The notes beneath the pieces are model-generated. The model searched no databases, was not told the origin of the DNA, and saw nothing but the letters and a program-made list of their open reading frames with translations. A program made the position numbers and the translations under genes. A stretch of 64,000 bases of DNA from Paracoccaceae bacterium (GTDB taxonomy: Bacteria; Pseudomonadota; Alphaproteobacteria; Rhodobacterales; Rhodobacteraceae): contig JADGFD010000004.1 in NCBI GenBank assembly GCA_016744015.1, positions 1-64,000 of the forward strand, in the 5' to 3' direction. Every line of letters starts with the position of its first letter. Positions within the stretch are counted from its first letter, which is position 1. Positions 16,542 to 24,888 of this stretch are shown here, one piece after another.

Positions 16542-18536
16542 ATGGAACGGATGTTCAAACCATCAATACTGGTGTTTGCAGCGCTATTTGCTGCCACTTG
16601 GCTGCTCGCCAAATTTGGCGGCGCATGGTTTGAAAGCCCCGCATTGGCGTGGCTTATGGAGTATCCAAAATCATGGGTGCTGCCGCTGAAAGACTATGTG
16701 TCCGCCGCCATGAAATGGCTGGTAGAAGACGCGAATTTCGGACTGTTTACCTTCACCGAATTTACACGCGCGATTGCGTGGCTTATTGAGCAGCCCTATG
16801 AATTTGTGCGCGCGGTGCTGGCCACCGGCTTTATGGATGGCGTGGGCCGCCGCGCCGAGCAGATTGTGCCCCCCTTAAGCTGGATAGCCGTAACAGCCGC
16901 TGTGGTGGCGCTGGGGCATTATGCCAAAAGCTGGGGGCTGGCTGCCATTGTGGGCCTCGCGTTCCTCTATCTGGCCGTTTTTGGCCAGTGGGAAAGCGCC
17001 ATGATCACGCTGGCCTCGGTGGTGATCGCGGTGCCATTTGGTGTGGTGGGCGGGCTGATGCTGGGCCTTCTGACCTACCGCCACAAGGCTTTTGAAGCCG
17101 TGCTGAAGCCGATTTTGGACTTGATGCAAACCATCCCTGTGTTTGCCTACCTCGTGCCTATTCTCTTTATGTTTGGCTTCGGCCCCGTTTCGGCACTGGT
17201 CGCCACCGTGATTTACGCCATGCCGCCCATGGCGCGCATTACCACTTTGGCTTTGCAAAACGTGGACCCCGAGATTGTGGATTTTGGCAAAATGACCGGC
17301 TGCACCCAGCGGCAAATGACATGGAAAATCCTTGTGCCCTCGGCCCTGAGCGGCCTGATGGTGGGGGTCAACCAAGTGATTATGCTGTCACTCAACATGG
17401 TGATTATCGCTTCGATGATTGGCGCGGGCGGCTTGGGATTTGACGTGCTGTCTTCCCTCCGCCGCCTCAATATTGGCGGCGGGTTTGAGGCGGGCATAGC
17501 CATTGTGGTGCTGGCCATCGCGCTGGACCGCCTGAGCCAAGCCCTTGCGGAACGCAGCACAACCTATGCTCCCGCCCCTGCCAAAACGGGCCTTTTTGTG
17601 CGCTATAAACGCAGCGGTGTGGTCGCCGTTATTCTAATAGCCACAATGGCGCTGGGGTTCTTCATTCCCGCTTTACAAACCTATCCGGAAGGGGCTGAAC
17701 TTTCCACGGGCGCATTTTGGACGGAGTCGGTTAAATACTTGAATATAAATTATTTTGACCAATTTGAGGCCGTAAAGATCTTCTTTTTGAATAATTTTCT
17801 TTTGCCGATAAAACGATTTTTCCTTGGCATCCCGTGGCCATGGGCCATAGCCATGCTCACCCTGATTGGCTGGAAATTTGGCGGCTGGAAGCTGGGACTG
17901 ATGAACCTAATCATGGCCACATTTATCGCCGCCACTGGCATGTGGGAAAAGGCCATGATCACGGTTTATCTCTGCGGTGCTTCGGTGATTATTGCCTCGG
18001 TCATCGGCATTCCCATTGGCATTTGGGCGGCCCTTAGCCCCCGCGCGGGGCGCGTTATTGGCGTGGTGATCGACACGCTGCAAACCCTGCCAAGCTTTGT
18101 TTACCTCATTCCGGTTGTTATGCTTTTCCGCATTGGCGATTTCACAGCGATGATCGCGATTGTGGCCTACGCCCTTGTGCCCGCTGTGCGCTATGCAGCC
18201 CATGGTGTGCGCCATGTAAGTGCTGAGTTGATTGAGGCGGGCGTGGTTTCCGGCTGCACCAAGTGGCAGATTTTACTAAAAATCCGCCTGCCACTGGCCC
18301 TGCCTGAAATTCTGCTCGGCATCAACCAAACCATCATGCTGGCGCTTTCCATGCTTGTGATCACCGCACTAGTTGGCACGCGAGACCTCGGCCAAGAGGT
18401 TTATATTGCACTCACAAAAGCCGACACTGGCCGGGGGCTGGTGGCTGGATTCGCCATTGCCTTTATCGCTATCATGGCTGACAGGGTAATCTCTGCCAGC
18501 GCCCGCAAAGCCAAGGCCCGCTATGGGCTCGACTAG
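16542..18536 (+). CDS. Fused double-domain ABC permease (glycine-betaine type)
   Basis: A 664-residue membrane protein carrying two complete BPD_transp_1 (ProW-like) domains, about residues 130-330 and 465-655. Each half has its own EAA loop: EIVDFGKMTGCTQRQMTWKI and ELIEAGVVSGCTKWQILLKI. About a dozen or more hydrophobic spans are evident. Usual ProW is near 300 residues and works as a dimer; here the two halves are covalently joined. The halves are clearly diverged, so this is an old fusion and not an assembly artefact. It works with the ATPase before it and the binding protein two genes upstream. A 24-base gap separates it from the second GcvT flavoprotein. Confidence 0.92.
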   Translation: MERMFKPSILVFAALFAATWLLAKFGGAWFESPALAWLMEYPKSWVLPLKDYVSAAMKWLVEDANFGLFTFTEFTRAIAWLIEQPYEFVRAVLATGFMDGVGRRAEQIVPPLSWIAVTAAVVALGHYAKSWGLAAIVGLAFLYLAVFGQWESAMITLASVVIAVPFGVVGGLMLGLLTYRHKAFEAVLKPILDLMQTIPVFAYLVPILFMFGFGPVSALVATVIYAMPPMARITTLALQNVDPEIVDFGKMTGCTQRQMTWKILVPSALSGLMVGVNQVIMLSLNMVIIASMIGAGGLGFDVLSSLRRLNIGGGFEAGIAIVVLAIALDRLSQALAERSTTYAPAPAKTGLFVRYKRSGVVAVILIATMALGFFIPALQTYPEGAELSTGAFWTESVKYLNINYFDQFEAVKIFFLNNFLLPIKRFFLGIPWPWAIAMLTLIGWKFGGWKLGLMNLIMATFIAATGMWEKAMITVYLCGASVIIASVIGIPIGIWAALSPRAGRVIGVVIDTLQTLPSFVYLIPVVMLFRIGDFTAMIAIVAYALVPAVRYAAHGVRHVSAELIEAGVVSGCTKWQILLKIRLPLALPEILLGINQTIMLALSMLVITALVGTRDLGQEVYIALTKADTGRGLVAGFAIAFIAIMADRVISASARKAKARYGLD

Positions 18537-18560
18537 ATATCAAACACCAAGGGAAACCCG

Positions 18561-20999
18561 ATGAAAACTCTGCCTTCCTCCAGCAAAACCGTTGTTATTG
18601 GCGGTGGAATTGTTGGCTGTTCTACGGCCTATCACCTCGCAAAAATGGGAGAGGAATGTGTGCTGCTGGAGCGCAAAAAGCTGACCTCAGGCACCACATT
18701 TCATGCGGCTGGCTTGGTGGGGCAGTTGCGCTCTAACGCCAATATCACCCAGCTTTTAGGCTATTCGGTTGAGCTTTATAACAGTATCGAGGCCGAAACC
18801 GGCCTTGGCACCGGTTGGAAAATGAATGGCGGCTTGCGGCTAGCCTGTAATGAGGAACGTTGGACCGAAGTAAAGCGGCAAGCGACCACTGCGCATTCTT
18901 TTGGGTTGCAGATGGACCTGCTCACCCCGCGAGAGGCCCAAGAATTGTGGCCGCTGATGAACGTGGATGACGTGGTCGGCGCGGCCTTTATGCCAACAGA
19001 TGGTCAGGCCAATCCGTCTGACATTACGCAGGCTTTGGCCAAGGGCGCGCGCATGGCAGGGGCGCAGGTATTTGAAGATTGCAAGGTGCTGGACCTTGAG
19101 ATTGAGAAAGGTGTTATTAAGGCCGTAATCACTTCGCTGGGCCGGGTTGAATGCGAAAAAGTGGTCGTATGTGCGGGGCAATGGACCCGCGATTTTGCCA
19201 CCCGTTTTGGCGTGAATGTGCCGCTGGTGAGCATGGAGCACCAATATATGGTGACCGAGCCAATAGCTAACATGCCCAAAAACCTGCCCACATTGCGCGA
19301 CCCCGACCGCCTGACCTATTACAAAGAAGAGGTTGGTGGCTTGGTGATGGGCGGCTATGAAAGCAACCCGATTCCGTGGGCCGTGAATGGCATTCCGAAG
19401 GGCTTTCATTACACGCTGATTGATAGCAATTTTGACCATTTCGAGCCGCTGATGGAGCTGGCTTTGGGCCGCGTGCCCGCGCTGGAAACGGCAGGCATTA
19501 AAACCCTGACCAACGGGCCAGAGAGCTTTACGCCTGACGGGAATTTCATAATCGGCGAAGCGCCTGAGCTTAGCAATTTCTTTGTCGGTGCGGGCTTTAA
19601 TGCCTTTGGCATTGCCGCTGGTGGCGGCGCGGGCATGGCGCTGGCCGAGTGGGTATCCAAAGGCGAGCCGCCGTTTGACCTTTGGTCGGCTGACATCCGG
19701 CGCTTTGGTCTGCCGCATTTTGATACCGACTGGGTGCGCACTCGCACGGTGGAAGCTTACGGCAAGCATTACACCATGGATTGGCCCTTTGAGGAAAACC
19801 AGAGCGGCCGCCCCTGTCGGAAATCGCCGCTCTATGACACCTTGAAAAACCAAGGCGCGGTGTTTGGGGAAAAGCTGGGCTGGGAGCGGCCAAACTGGTT
19901 TGCAACCGGCGGGGAAACGCCCGAGGATATCTATAGCTTTGGCCGCCAAAACTGGTTTGACGCCGTGGGCCGCGAGCATAAGGCCTGCCGCGAGGCGGCT
20001 GTTATTTTTGACCAGACATCTTTTGCCAAATTTGCGCTCAAAGGCCCCGATGCGCTGGCGGCGCTGAATTGGATCTGCGCTAATAACGTTGATAAGCCCG
20101 TGGGCGCGCTCACCTATACGCAAATGCTGAATGATGCGGGCGGGATCGAGTGCGACCTGACGCTCGCGCGCGTGGCGGAAGACGAATTTTACATTGTTAC
20201 CGGCACCGGTTTTGCCACCCATGATTTTGACTGGATCAAGCGGAATATCCCGAAGGGCGCCAACTGCCAGCTTTTTGACATCACCTCAAGCAACGCGGTG
20301 CTATCCCTGATGGGGCCGCGCGCGCGGGATATTCTTGAGCGGGTGACGCGGGCCGATATCAGCCATGAGGGCTTCCCCTTTGGCACGGTCAAAACCATCG
20401 GTATCGCGGGCTGCCAAGTGAAGGCCTTGCGGGTTACTTACGTGGGTGAGCTCGGCTGGGAGCTGCATTTGCCTGTTGAATTTGCCGATACGGTTTACGC
20501 GGCTCTGATGGAAGCGGGGGCGGAGCACGGGCTGACCAATGCGGGCTACCGCGCGATTGAAAGCTTGCGGCTGGAGAAAGGTTACCGCGCCTGGGGGGCT
20601 GATATCGGGCCTGATCACACCCCACATGAATCCGGCCTTGGCTGGGCGGTGAAACTGCGTAAAAACATGCCCTTTAAAGGGCGTGAGGCCGCCGCGACCC
20701 AAAAGGAAAAGGGCGTGAAGAAGATGATGGCCTGTTTCACTGTGCCGCCCGAAATCGTGCTGCAAGGCCGCGAAACCATTTATAGAAATGGTGAGCGCGT
20801 GGGCTGGCTCACCTCGGGCGGATTTGGCTATACCGTTAAAAAATCAATTGGTTATGGCTATGTGCGCCATGAAGACGGCGTGGACGCTGCCTTTGTGCTG
20901 AACGGTGAATACGAGCTGGAAGTGGCCACAAAGCGGGTGAAATGCAGCGCCAGCCTCACCCCGCTTTATGACCCAAAAATGGAAAAGGTTAAGGCGTGA
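18561..20999 (+). CDS. GcvT-family FAD-dependent oxidoreductase (dimethylglycine/sarcosine dehydrogenase-like)
   Basis: An 812-residue homologue of the flavoprotein at 11133-13550, with the same order: DAO domain beginning VVIGGGIVGCSTAYHLA, TFHAAGLVGQLR for the flavin region, then a GcvT half ending near LTPLYDPKMEKVKA. It probably oxidatively demethylates the imported amine and passes the carbon to folate. It is the last gene of the binding protein-ATPase-permease operon, so transport and catabolism are linked. Its 3' end overlaps the oppositely oriented serine-hydrolase gene by 34 bases. The two flavoproteins differ through most of their length, so they are old paralogues and not a recent duplication. 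Confidence 0.9.
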   Translation: MKTLPSSSKTVVIGGGIVGCSTAYHLAKMGEECVLLERKKLTSGTTFHAAGLVGQLRSNANITQLLGYSVELYNSIEAETGLGTGWKMNGGLRLACNEERWTEVKRQATTAHSFGLQMDLLTPREAQELWPLMNVDDVVGAAFMPTDGQANPSDITQALAKGARMAGAQVFEDCKVLDLEIEKGVIKAVITSLGRVECEKVVVCAGQWTRDFATRFGVNVPLVSMEHQYMVTEPIANMPKNLPTLRDPDRLTYYKEEVGGLVMGGYESNPIPWAVNGIPKGFHYTLIDSNFDHFEPLMELALGRVPALETAGIKTLTNGPESFTPDGNFIIGEAPELSNFFVGAGFNAFGIAAGGGAGMALAEWVSKGEPPFDLWSADIRRFGLPHFDTDWVRTRTVEAYGKHYTMDWPFEENQSGRPCRKSPLYDTLKNQGAVFGEKLGWERPNWFATGGETPEDIYSFGRQNWFDAVGREHKACREAAVIFDQTSFAKFALKGPDALAALNWICANNVDKPVGALTYTQMLNDAGGIECDLTLARVAEDEFYIVTGTGFATHDFDWIKRNIPKGANCQLFDITSSNAVLSLMGPRARDILERVTRADISHEGFPFGTVKTIGIAGCQVKALRVTYVGELGWELHLPVEFADTVYAALMEAGAEHGLTNAGYRAIESLRLEKGYRAWGADIGPDHTPHESGLGWAVKLRKNMPFKGREAAATQKEKGVKKMMACFTVPPEIVLQGRETIYRNGERVGWLTSGGFGYTVKKSIGYGYVRHEDGVDAAFVLNGEYELEVATKRVKCSASLTPLYDPKMEKVKA

Positions 21000-21946
21000 A
21001 CATCACGCCGAAAGCGCGCCATTTCTTCCATATTGCCCCTATGGCTGACCGCCGCGCGGTTGGTGAGGAGCACCACAATCAGCTCGCTTTTGGGATCAAG
21101 CCATAACGAGGTGCCGGTAAAGCCGGTATGCCCCACAGCCCCTGCGGGAAAATCTGGCCCGCAGCTTGCGGAATGCGCTTGTGTTTGCAGCTCAAACCCG
21201 ATGGTCCGGCCTACCGCAGGGGGCTGACTGGCAAACATTTCCGGCACGGGGTTTCGCAGCAGCCATTGCGCAAAGCGGTGCAGGTCAAGCGCAGTGGAAA
21301 ACAGCCCCGCATTGCCCGAAACTCCCCCCATGAGCCACGCGTTGCTATCATGCACGCCCCCCGGAGAGCGCCGCCCACTGGGCACAATGCAACTTGGGGC
21401 AATGCTATTTTGCAAAGGCAAAAACCCGCTTTCCAACATGCCCGAGGGCTTGGCGATATGCTCAAAAAACAGGCTTTGCAGCCTTTGACCCGAATGGGTT
21501 TCCAGCACTTTTCCCAGCAGCATATAGCCAAGGCAACTATAGGCCACGGCGCGCCCTGGCGCGGTTTCAAGTGGCACATTCAGCAGGGCTTCAAAAGTTT
21601 CCTCAGGCGTGGCGCAGGTTTCGATAAACCGCACGGTGGGCGGGAGGCCCGAGAGGTGCGCGGCGAGGTGGCGCAGCGTTACGGCTTCTTTTTTGCCGCC
21701 AGAAAAGTGAGGGAGGTAGGCTGACACTTCGCTATCAAGTGGCAGGCCAAGGGCACATAGAAGGCGGGCTGTCACCACGGGCTTGGTCAGGGATGCGACA
21801 TCAAAAACCGCGTTTTTGGGCAAGGGCCGACTGCCGTCATAGGTGCCGACAGCTTCGTGGAAAACCGTCTTTTCCCCCCGCGCCACCAGCACCTCTGCTC
21901 CATAAAATAAGCCCGTTTCGAGGGCGGATATCAGGAGCGCCTGCAT
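20966..21946 (-). CDS. AmiE/YbbE-like beta-lactamase-fold serine hydrolase
   Basis: A 326-residue class-C-like serine hydrolase. The catalytic SxxK is ASLTKP near residue 52, the YxN-equivalent is YSCLGYMLLGK near 136 (Cys where Asn is usual), and the KTG-equivalent is GHTGFTGTSLWLDP near 265. The NAWLMGGVSGNAGLFSTA stretch strongly recalls Bacillus YbbE/AmiE, an N-acetylmuramyl-L-alanine amidase encoded with murQ and murR. No signal peptide is visible, unlike the secreted Bacillus enzyme, so it should act in the cytoplasm. It is the last gene of the ABC-importer operon, three bases after the permease stop. AmiE-like amidase activity is inferred from fold plus context; a generic esterase is the alternative. 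Confidence 0.75.
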   Translation of the reverse strand: MQALLISALETGLFYGAEVLVARGEKTVFHEAVGTYDGSRPLPKNAVFDVASLTKPVVTARLLCALGLPLDSEVSAYLPHFSGGKKEAVTLRHLAAHLSGLPPTVRFIETCATPEETFEALLNVPLETAPGRAVAYSCLGYMLLGKVLETHSGQRLQSLFFEHIAKPSGMLESGFLPLQNSIAPSCIVPSGRRSPGGVHDSNAWLMGGVSGNAGLFSTALDLHRFAQWLLRNPVPEMFASQPPAVGRTIGFELQTQAHSASCGPDFPAGAVGHTGFTGTSLWLDPKSELIVVLLTNRAAVSHRGNMEEMARFRRDVHALTFSIFGS

Positions 21947-21949
21947 GGC

Positions 21950-22783
21950 TTACTTTATCGCCCCCGCCGTCATCCCCGCAATAAAGCGCTTGGATTGGAT
22001 GATAAACACGGCCACCACCGGCAGTGCGGCCAGCGTTAGCCCCGCGTAAAGCACACCAAAATTCACGCTGTATTCGCCAAAAAAGCTGGTGAGGCCCTGC
22101 GCGAGGGTTTTGTTTTCAGGGGTTTGGATAAAGATCAGCGGAAAGAAGAAATCATTCCAGATGGGCACCGCGTTATAAATGCCCGCAATCACCATGGCGG
22201 GGGTAATCAGCGGCACCATGATTTGCACCATAATCCGCAGCTCCGAGGCGCCATCTACCCGCGCGCTGTCTTCCAGCTCGCTGGGGAGGGCGCGCAGGAA
22301 CCCCGTGAGAATAAACACCGTGCTGGGCAGGCTCATGGCGGTGTAAATGAAGATCAACCCCAGCAGGTTATCCACCAAGCCCATCGCCTTGAGCTGCACA
22401 AAAAGCGGGATGATCGCAAGGCGCAGCGGCAGCATGAGGCCCGCGAGGAAAAACAGCGAAACCATGATCGAGCCGCGAAACTTGTAACGAGAGATGGCAT
22501 AGGCGGCCATGGTGCCCGTAATCAGCAGCACCGCCACTGAAATGGCGGTCACAATCGTTGAGTTCAGCAGGTAGCGCGGCACATCGGTGGTGTTCCAGAT
22601 CACTGCGTAATTGTCAAAATTCAGGCTTTTGGGCAAGGCAAAGGGTGTGCCGAAAATCTCGGCATTGGTTTTGAAGCCAGACATCACCATCATAAAAATC
22701 GGGTAAAGCACCACAAGGGCGCTGCCCCCCAAAAAGATGTGCATCAGCCATGTTTCAAAGCCCGCGTTGCGTTTCTTTTCCAT
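21950..22783 (-). CDS. Carbohydrate ABC transporter permease (MalG-like)
   Basis: A 277-residue inner-membrane permease of the CUT1 class, with six predicted spans. The EAA coupling loop is ELRIMVQIMVPLITPAMVIAG around residues 190-210, following SELEDSARVDGAS. It pairs with the MalF-like permease encoded immediately upstream (eight bases between the genes) and with the UgpC-like ATPase. Its stop lies three bases before the AmiE-like gene. Because the operon faces murQ and carries an RpiR regulator and an AmiE-like hydrolase, the likely cargo is MurNAc or a muropeptide-derived sugar. Confidence 0.92.
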   Translation of the reverse strand: MEKKRNAGFETWLMHIFLGGSALVVLYPIFMMVMSGFKTNAEIFGTPFALPKSLNFDNYAVIWNTTDVPRYLLNSTIVTAISVAVLLITGTMAAYAISRYKFRGSIMVSLFFLAGLMLPLRLAIIPLFVQLKAMGLVDNLLGLIFIYTAMSLPSTVFILTGFLRALPSELEDSARVDGASELRIMVQIMVPLITPAMVIAGIYNAVPIWNDFFFPLIFIQTPENKTLAQGLTSFFGEYSVNFGVLYAGLTLAALPVVAVFIIQSKRFIAGMTAGAIK

Positions 22784-22791
22784 TGCCGCCC

Positions 22792-23739
22792 CTAGCTCAT
22801 TTCCACTTCACGACTGGTCAAATACTTGGTCGCGATGATGGAGAAAACAAAGATGAAGATGAACATCAGCACTGCGAGGGCCGAGCCTGAGCCGAAATCG
22901 GAGCCACCCGCGCTGACAGAGCCAAAGGCCGTGCGGTAAAACAGCAGGCCAAGCATATCGGTGCTGCCTTGGGGGGAGCCCTCAAGCCCGTTCATAATAT
23001 AAGGAATTTCAAACCAGTTAAAGGAGCCGATAAACGTAAGCACCACAATAATGGTGACAGCGGGGGCCATAAGAGGCCAGATAATCTCCCGCGCGATGCG
23101 CCACTCGGAGGCGCCATCTAGCCGTGCGGCCTCGATAAAATCTTTTGGAATGCGGTGGATGGCGGCAAGGAACACCAGAGTCGGGAAGCCAAACCAGTGC
23201 CAGCTATTCACCAGCAGCATCGAGGGCAGCGCGGTTTCGGGCAGGCCGAGCCATGGCAGCGCCCAATCACTTAGCCCGACATAGTGTAGCGCTTTGTTCA
23301 CAAGGCCAAATACGGGGTTGAGGAACATTTTCCACTGGAAGCCGATGATAACAGTAGACAGGATAACCGGCACAAAAAACACCACCTGATAAAAGCGATA
23401 ACCACGCGGATTGCGCGCCAGCAAAAGCGCCAGCACCAAGGCAATGCCGTTTTGCACAATCATCAGCGAAAAAAACACCTTTACGTTGTTCCAAAAGGCA
23501 TTAAACAGCAGGGTGTTTTTGTTAGGGTTCAGCAGGATATCGGCAAAATTCTCCAAGCCGATAAATTCTTTGCGCACCAAGCCGTCCCACTCATAAAGGC
23601 TATAAAGCACAGCGCTAGCCATGGGGAGAAATACAAATACTATCAAAATAGCCGCGGGTGGGGCCAGCAAAAAAGCCAGCCATAGCTTGAGGTTACGGGC
23701 GCGGCGGCGTTTGGCGCGGGCGTAGTCAGCATCATCCAT
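22792..23739 (-). CDS. Carbohydrate ABC transporter permease (MalF-like)
   Basis: A 315-residue CUT1 permease. A basic cytoplasmic N-terminus (RAKRRRARNLK) is followed by six membrane spans, with the EAA loop EWRIAREIIWPLMAPAVTII near residue 225 after DFIEAARLDGAS. Its start overlaps the end of the ATPase gene by eight bases (23732-23739), indicating translational coupling. It forms the heterodimeric channel with the next permease. The CUT1 class typically carries di- and oligosaccharides or glycerol-phosphate compounds; the locus context points to an amino sugar or muropeptide. Confidence 0.92.
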   Translation of the reverse strand: MDDADYARAKRRRARNLKLWLAFLLAPPAAILIVFVFLPMASAVLYSLYEWDGLVRKEFIGLENFADILLNPNKNTLLFNAFWNNVKVFFSLMIVQNGIALVLALLLARNPRGYRFYQVVFFVPVILSTVIIGFQWKMFLNPVFGLVNKALHYVGLSDWALPWLGLPETALPSMLLVNSWHWFGFPTLVFLAAIHRIPKDFIEAARLDGASEWRIAREIIWPLMAPAVTIIVVLTFIGSFNWFEIPYIMNGLEGSPQGSTDMLGLLFYRTAFGSVSAGGSDFGSGSALAVLMFIFIFVFSIIATKYLTSREVEMS

Positions 23740-24826
23740 TGCGGGCGCTCACGCTTTGGCCATCGGGGCCAAACAGGTGCGATTGCGAGATTGAAAATCC
23801 GATTTCAACACGGTCTCCCACAGCGACCTGATGGTCGCCAGATACATGCACTACTATCTCTTTTTGGCTACCTGATGTGAGGTAAAGGTAAGTTTCGCCC
23901 CCCAGCCGCTCCACGGCATAGACGTCCCCGTTTAAGGTGCCATCCACCCCTTGCCCAATGCTGAAATGCTCGGGGCGCACACCAAATTCCACAGGGTCAC
24001 CCACCAAAAGCCCGCTACCTTGGCAAGGGAAAGTGATATTTGCGCCATCCGCCAGCTCTACCTCGACCGAGCCCTCAGAAAAAGCGGCCACTTGGCCTGC
24101 AAAAAAGTTCATCGCCGGAGAGCCGATGAAGCCCGCCACAAAGCGATTATTGGGAGCATTATAAAGATCAAGCGGCGCGCCGATTTGCTCCACCACACCA
24201 TCGCGCAGCACCACGATTTTGTCAGCCATGGTCATGGCTTCAATCTGGTCATGGGTTACGTAAATCATCGTCGCATTTAGTGTGCGGTGCAGCTTTGTCA
24301 GCTCAATTCGCATGGCTACGCGCAGCTTGGCGTCTAGGTTGGAAAGCGGCTCGTCAAACAGAAAAACCTTGGGGTTGCGCACGATCGCGCGGCCAATGGC
24401 CACCCGTTGCCGCTGCCCGCCCGAAAGCGCTTTTGGTTTGCGGTCGAGGTAATCCGTGAGCTGTAAAATCTCGGCGGCAGCGCGCACCTTTTTCTCTATG
24501 CTGGCTTTGCTTTCTTTGGCCACCCGCAGGGCATAGCCCATGTTTTGCCCCACGGTAAAATGCGGGTAAAGCGCGTAGCTTTGAAACACCATCGCAAGGC
24601 CGCGCGCGGCAGGAGCGAGGTGGTCTATCCGCGCATTATCAATATGAATTTCACCGGTTGTTAGCTCTTCCAGCCCCGCGATCAGCCGCAAAAGTGTTGA
24701 TTTCCCGCAGCCCGATGGCCCGACAAACACCACAAATTCGTTATCTTCCACCGTCAGGCTCACATCTTTGATGACCTTTACATCCCCAAACTGCTTGTTA
24801 ACCCCGCGCAATTTGATATTTGCCAT
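23732..24826 (-). CDS. UgpC/MalK-type ABC transporter ATP-binding protein
   Basis: A 364-residue CUT1 ATPase. Walker A GPSGCGKST near residue 37, signature LSGGQRQRVAIGRA near 135, Walker B VFLFDEPLSNLD near 156, and the switch His in YVTHDQIEA. A C-terminal TOBE/OB region (from about residue 240, GSPAMNFFAGQV onward) is present, as in MalK-type ATPases that can be shared between transporters. It sits between the binding-protein gene (62-base gap containing a strong hairpin) and the MalF-like permease (eight-base overlap). It energises the proposed MurNAc-type importer. Confidence 0.94.
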   Translation of the reverse strand: MANIKLRGVNKQFGDVKVIKDVSLTVEDNEFVVFVGPSGCGKSTLLRLIAGLEELTTGEIHIDNARIDHLAPAARGLAMVFQSYALYPHFTVGQNMGYALRVAKESKASIEKKVRAAAEILQLTDYLDRKPKALSGGQRQRVAIGRAIVRNPKVFLFDEPLSNLDAKLRVAMRIELTKLHRTLNATMIYVTHDQIEAMTMADKIVVLRDGVVEQIGAPLDLYNAPNNRFVAGFIGSPAMNFFAGQVAAFSEGSVEVELADGANITFPCQGSGLLVGDPVEFGVRPEHFSIGQGVDGTLNGDVYAVERLGGETYLYLTSGSQKEIVVHVSGDHQVAVGDRVEIGFSISQSHLFGPDGQSVSARNG

Positions 24827-24851
24827 GCTGCACCTGCCTTAAGGATATAGA

Positions 24852-24883
24852 ATAACCGGGGCGCTGGAGGGCGCCCCGGTTAT
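24852..24883 (-). promoter_or_regulatory. Strong intercistronic hairpin after the binding-protein gene
   Basis: A perfect 13-bp inverted repeat (ATAACCGGGGCGC and its complement) with a 6-base loop starts six bases after the binding-protein stop and lies before the ATPase gene. There is no T-run, so it is unlikely to be a full terminator. By analogy with ABC operons such as malE-malF it probably protects the upstream message and lowers downstream expression, making the binding protein more abundant than the rest. Confidence 0.7.
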
Positions 24884-24888
24884 GTGTG

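Noticed and set aside
18840-20222. 460-residue frame antisense to the second GcvT flavoprotein
   Set aside because: His/Arg/Gly-rich shadow frame; the flavoprotein is unambiguous.
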